Translations under genes and position numbers: made by a program
DNA from: Pseudomonas sp. GM50
GTDB lineage: Bacteria; Pseudomonadota; Gammaproteobacteria; Pseudomonadales; Pseudomonadaceae
Length of the DNA: 33,169 bases
Direction: 5' to 3'
NCBI RefSeq assembly: GCF_000282375.1
Contig: NZ_AKJK01000054.1
Location: forward strand, 1 to 33,169
Notes under the pieces: generated by a model
Databases searched by the model: none
Told to the model about the DNA's origin: nothing
What the model saw: the letters and a program-made list of their open reading frames with translations, nothing else
Part shown: positions 31,800-33,169 of the stretch, piece by piece
Layout of the letters: every line of letters begins with the position of its first letter
Numbering within the stretch: the stretch's first letter is position 1

Positions 31800-33152
31800 A
31801 TGTTTGGCATGTCCCACGAGACGTTTCTGCTGCTCGATGCAGTGGTCACGGTGATCGGGCTTATCGTCCTGATCACCAAGTTCAAGTTTCACCCCTTCAT
31901 TGCATTGATCATCGCCGCGGCCTTTCTCGGGCTGACTTCCGGCATGCCGATCGGCACCGTCATCAAGGCGTTCCAGGACGGCTTTGGCGGCGTTCTCGGT
32001 TTCGTCGGGATCATCCTGGCGCTGGGCACCATGCTCGGCAAAATGATGGCCGAATCGGGCGGGGCGGATCAGATTGCCCAGACGCTGATTCGTGCGTTCG
32101 GCAAGGACAAGGTGCAATGGGCCATGATGTTCGCGGCCTTCCTGGTCGGCATCCCGCTGTTCTTCGAAATCGGCTTCGTGCTGCTGATTCCACTGGTGTT
32201 CATCGTCGCCCGGCGTACCGGTGTGTCGATCATCAAGATCGGTATCCCGCTGCTGGCCGGTCTGTCTGCGGTACACGGTCTGGTTCCGCCACACCCGGGC
32301 CCGCTGCTGGCCATCGGCGTGTTCGGTGCCGACATCGGTAAAACCATTCTGTACGGCCTGATCGTTGCGCTGCCGACCGCCATCATCGCCGGTCCGATCT
32401 ACGGCACCTTCATTGCCAAATACATTCCCGGCCATCCCAATCAGGAACTGGTTGATCAGTTGGCCCACAAATCGGAGTCGCAAGACCTGCCGAGCTTCAA
32501 CATCACTCTGATCACCGTGCTGCTGCCGGTGTTCCTGATGCTGCTCAAGACCTTTGCTGACGTGGTGCTGCCGGACGGTAATTTCTTCCGCACCTTCATG
32601 GACTTGATCGGTCACCCGATTTCGGCGCTGCTGCTGGCGTTGCTGCTGTCGCTGTACACCTTTGGCCACAAGCAGGGCATGGGGTCCAGCAAGATTTTGA
32701 AGTTGCTGGATGCGAGCCTTGCGCCGACCGCCGCGATCATTCTGATCATCGGTGCCGGTGGTGGCTTCAAGCAGATGCTGGTGACCAGCGGTGTGGGTGA
32801 TGTGATCGGCCACATGGCGGTGAATGCACAGATCTCGCCAATCCTGCTGGCCTGGCTGGTGGCGGCGGTGATTCGCATCGCGACCGGTTCGGCGACCGTG
32901 GCGACCATTACTGGCGCGGGCATCGTGGTGCCGGTGGTGGGGATGATTCCGGGTGTGAACCGTGAGCTGCTGGTGCTGGCCACCGGTGCCGGTTCGTTGA
33001 TCCTGTCCCACGTCAACGACGCAGGTTTCTGGCTGGTGAAGCAGTACTTCAACATGACCGTGGCGGAAACCTTCAAGACCTGGACCGCGATGGAAACCAT
33101 CCTGTCCGTGGTGGGCCTGGGCTTCATCCTGCTGTTGTCGTTGTTCGTCTAA
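31800..33152 (+). CDS. gntT: Gluconate:H+ symporter (GntP family)
   Basis: This 450-residue inner-membrane transporter has about 12-14 hydrophobic helices and belongs to the GntP family. MFGMSHETFLLLDAVVTVIGL opens it. GLVPPHPGPLLAIGVFGADIGKTILYG and ATGSATVATITGAGIVVP are family blocks. It imports gluconate for GntK. A CAGGAG ribosome site lies 9 bases before the ATG. P. aeruginosa names the orthologue gntP or gnuT; the symbol here follows common use. The 3' end is followed directly by the start of a REP repeat. Confidence 0.94.
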   Translation: MFGMSHETFLLLDAVVTVIGLIVLITKFKFHPFIALIIAAAFLGLTSGMPIGTVIKAFQDGFGGVLGFVGIILALGTMLGKMMAESGGADQIAQTLIRAFGKDKVQWAMMFAAFLVGIPLFFEIGFVLLIPLVFIVARRTGVSIIKIGIPLLAGLSAVHGLVPPHPGPLLAIGVFGADIGKTILYGLIVALPTAIIAGPIYGTFIAKYIPGHPNQELVDQLAHKSESQDLPSFNITLITVLLPVFLMLLKTFADVVLPDGNFFRTFMDLIGHPISALLLALLLSLYTFGHKQGMGSSKILKLLDASLAPTAAIILIIGAGGGFKQMLVTSGVGDVIGHMAVNAQISPILLAWLVAAVIRIATGSATVATITGAGIVVPVVGMIPGVNRELLVLATGAGSLILSHVNDAGFWLVKQYFNMTVAETFKTWTAMETILSVVGLGFILLLSLFV

Positions 33153-33156
33153 AAGC

Positions 33157-33169
33157 TTCGCGGGCAAGC
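33157..33169. repeat. Start of a REP repeat, cut by the window end
   Basis: TTCGCGGGCAAGC equals the left arm of the GTAGGAGCGAGG/TTCGCGGGCAAGC sub-type found four times earlier. The rest lies outside the window. Confidence 0.75.

Noticed and set aside
31797..33167. Long open minus-strand frame across gntT (456 codons)
   Set aside because: The translation is Q/H/R/D-rich without motifs and mirrors the gntT codons; there is no ribosome site.
1..33169. Insertion sequences, CRISPR arrays, tRNA or rRNA genes
   Set aside because: The repeats are all REP-type inverted pairs or short operators. No transposase, regularly spaced repeat array, cloverleaf or rRNA-like stretch was seen by eye.

Overview
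The window reads as chromosomal DNA of a fluorescent-group Pseudomonas. Most genes are GC-rich and match core Pseudomonas families, and their order (gtsABCD-oprB-mutarotase / hexR-zwf-pgl-eda, then phaJ1 - hydrolase - fadD2 - fadD1) is the one known from pseudomonads. The intergenic spaces carry many REP-type inverted repeats of three sub-types that are common in the P. fluorescens complex. I see no rRNA, tRNA, CRISPR array, transposase or prophage gene.

Layout. (1) 1-8000: sugar uptake. The end of an AGE-family epimerase gene is followed by the glucose/mannose ABC transporter gtsABCD, the carbohydrate porin oprB and a hexose-6-phosphate mutarotase gene. (2) 8000-11950: the Entner-Doudoroff block. 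The repressor gene hexR is divergent from zwf-pgl-eda, with a HexR-type palindrome over the zwf promoter. (3) 12250-14430: an orphan intradiol dioxygenase-like gene, then on the minus strand a small DUF3820-type gene followed by a class V aminotransferase gene. (4) 14630-21420: a PA2169-type four-helix protein gene, then a lipid block: phaJ1-like hydratase and alpha/beta hydrolase on the minus strand, and two tandem long-chain acyl-CoA synthetase genes (fadD2, fadD1) on the plus strand. A conserved unknown gene closes the block. (5) 21600-26220: csbD-like gene, yihY-def pair, a GNAT acetyltransferase gene, a 36-residue lysine-rich protein gene, a membrane fatty-acid desaturase gene and a PhnD-like binding-protein gene. 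(6) 26460-28030: an ECF sigma factor gene overlapping an OpuAC-type binding-protein gene. (7) 28160-29240: a small accessory patch with a decayed glutathione-transferase fragment and an AT-rich unknown gene. (8) 29237-33152: a GST gene, then the gluconate regulon gntR / gntK-gntT with three copies of one operator.

How the parts work together. OprB and GtsABCD bring glucose in. Zwf, Pgl and Eda carry out most of the Entner-Doudoroff route, and HexR senses its intermediate KDPG. GntT and GntK feed gluconate into the same route as 6-phosphogluconate, so the two ends of the window converge on one pathway. A/C-rich AAnAAnAA motifs, the Hfq-Crc catabolite-repression target, lie beside the start codons of gtsA, oprB, zwf, fadD2 and gntT, and about 50 nt before fadD1. 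This suggests that these sugar and lipid genes share one post-transcriptional brake.

No clearly new multi-gene system is visible. The parts most worth following up are the sigma factor-binding protein pair, the AT-rich accessory patch and the 36-residue basic protein.
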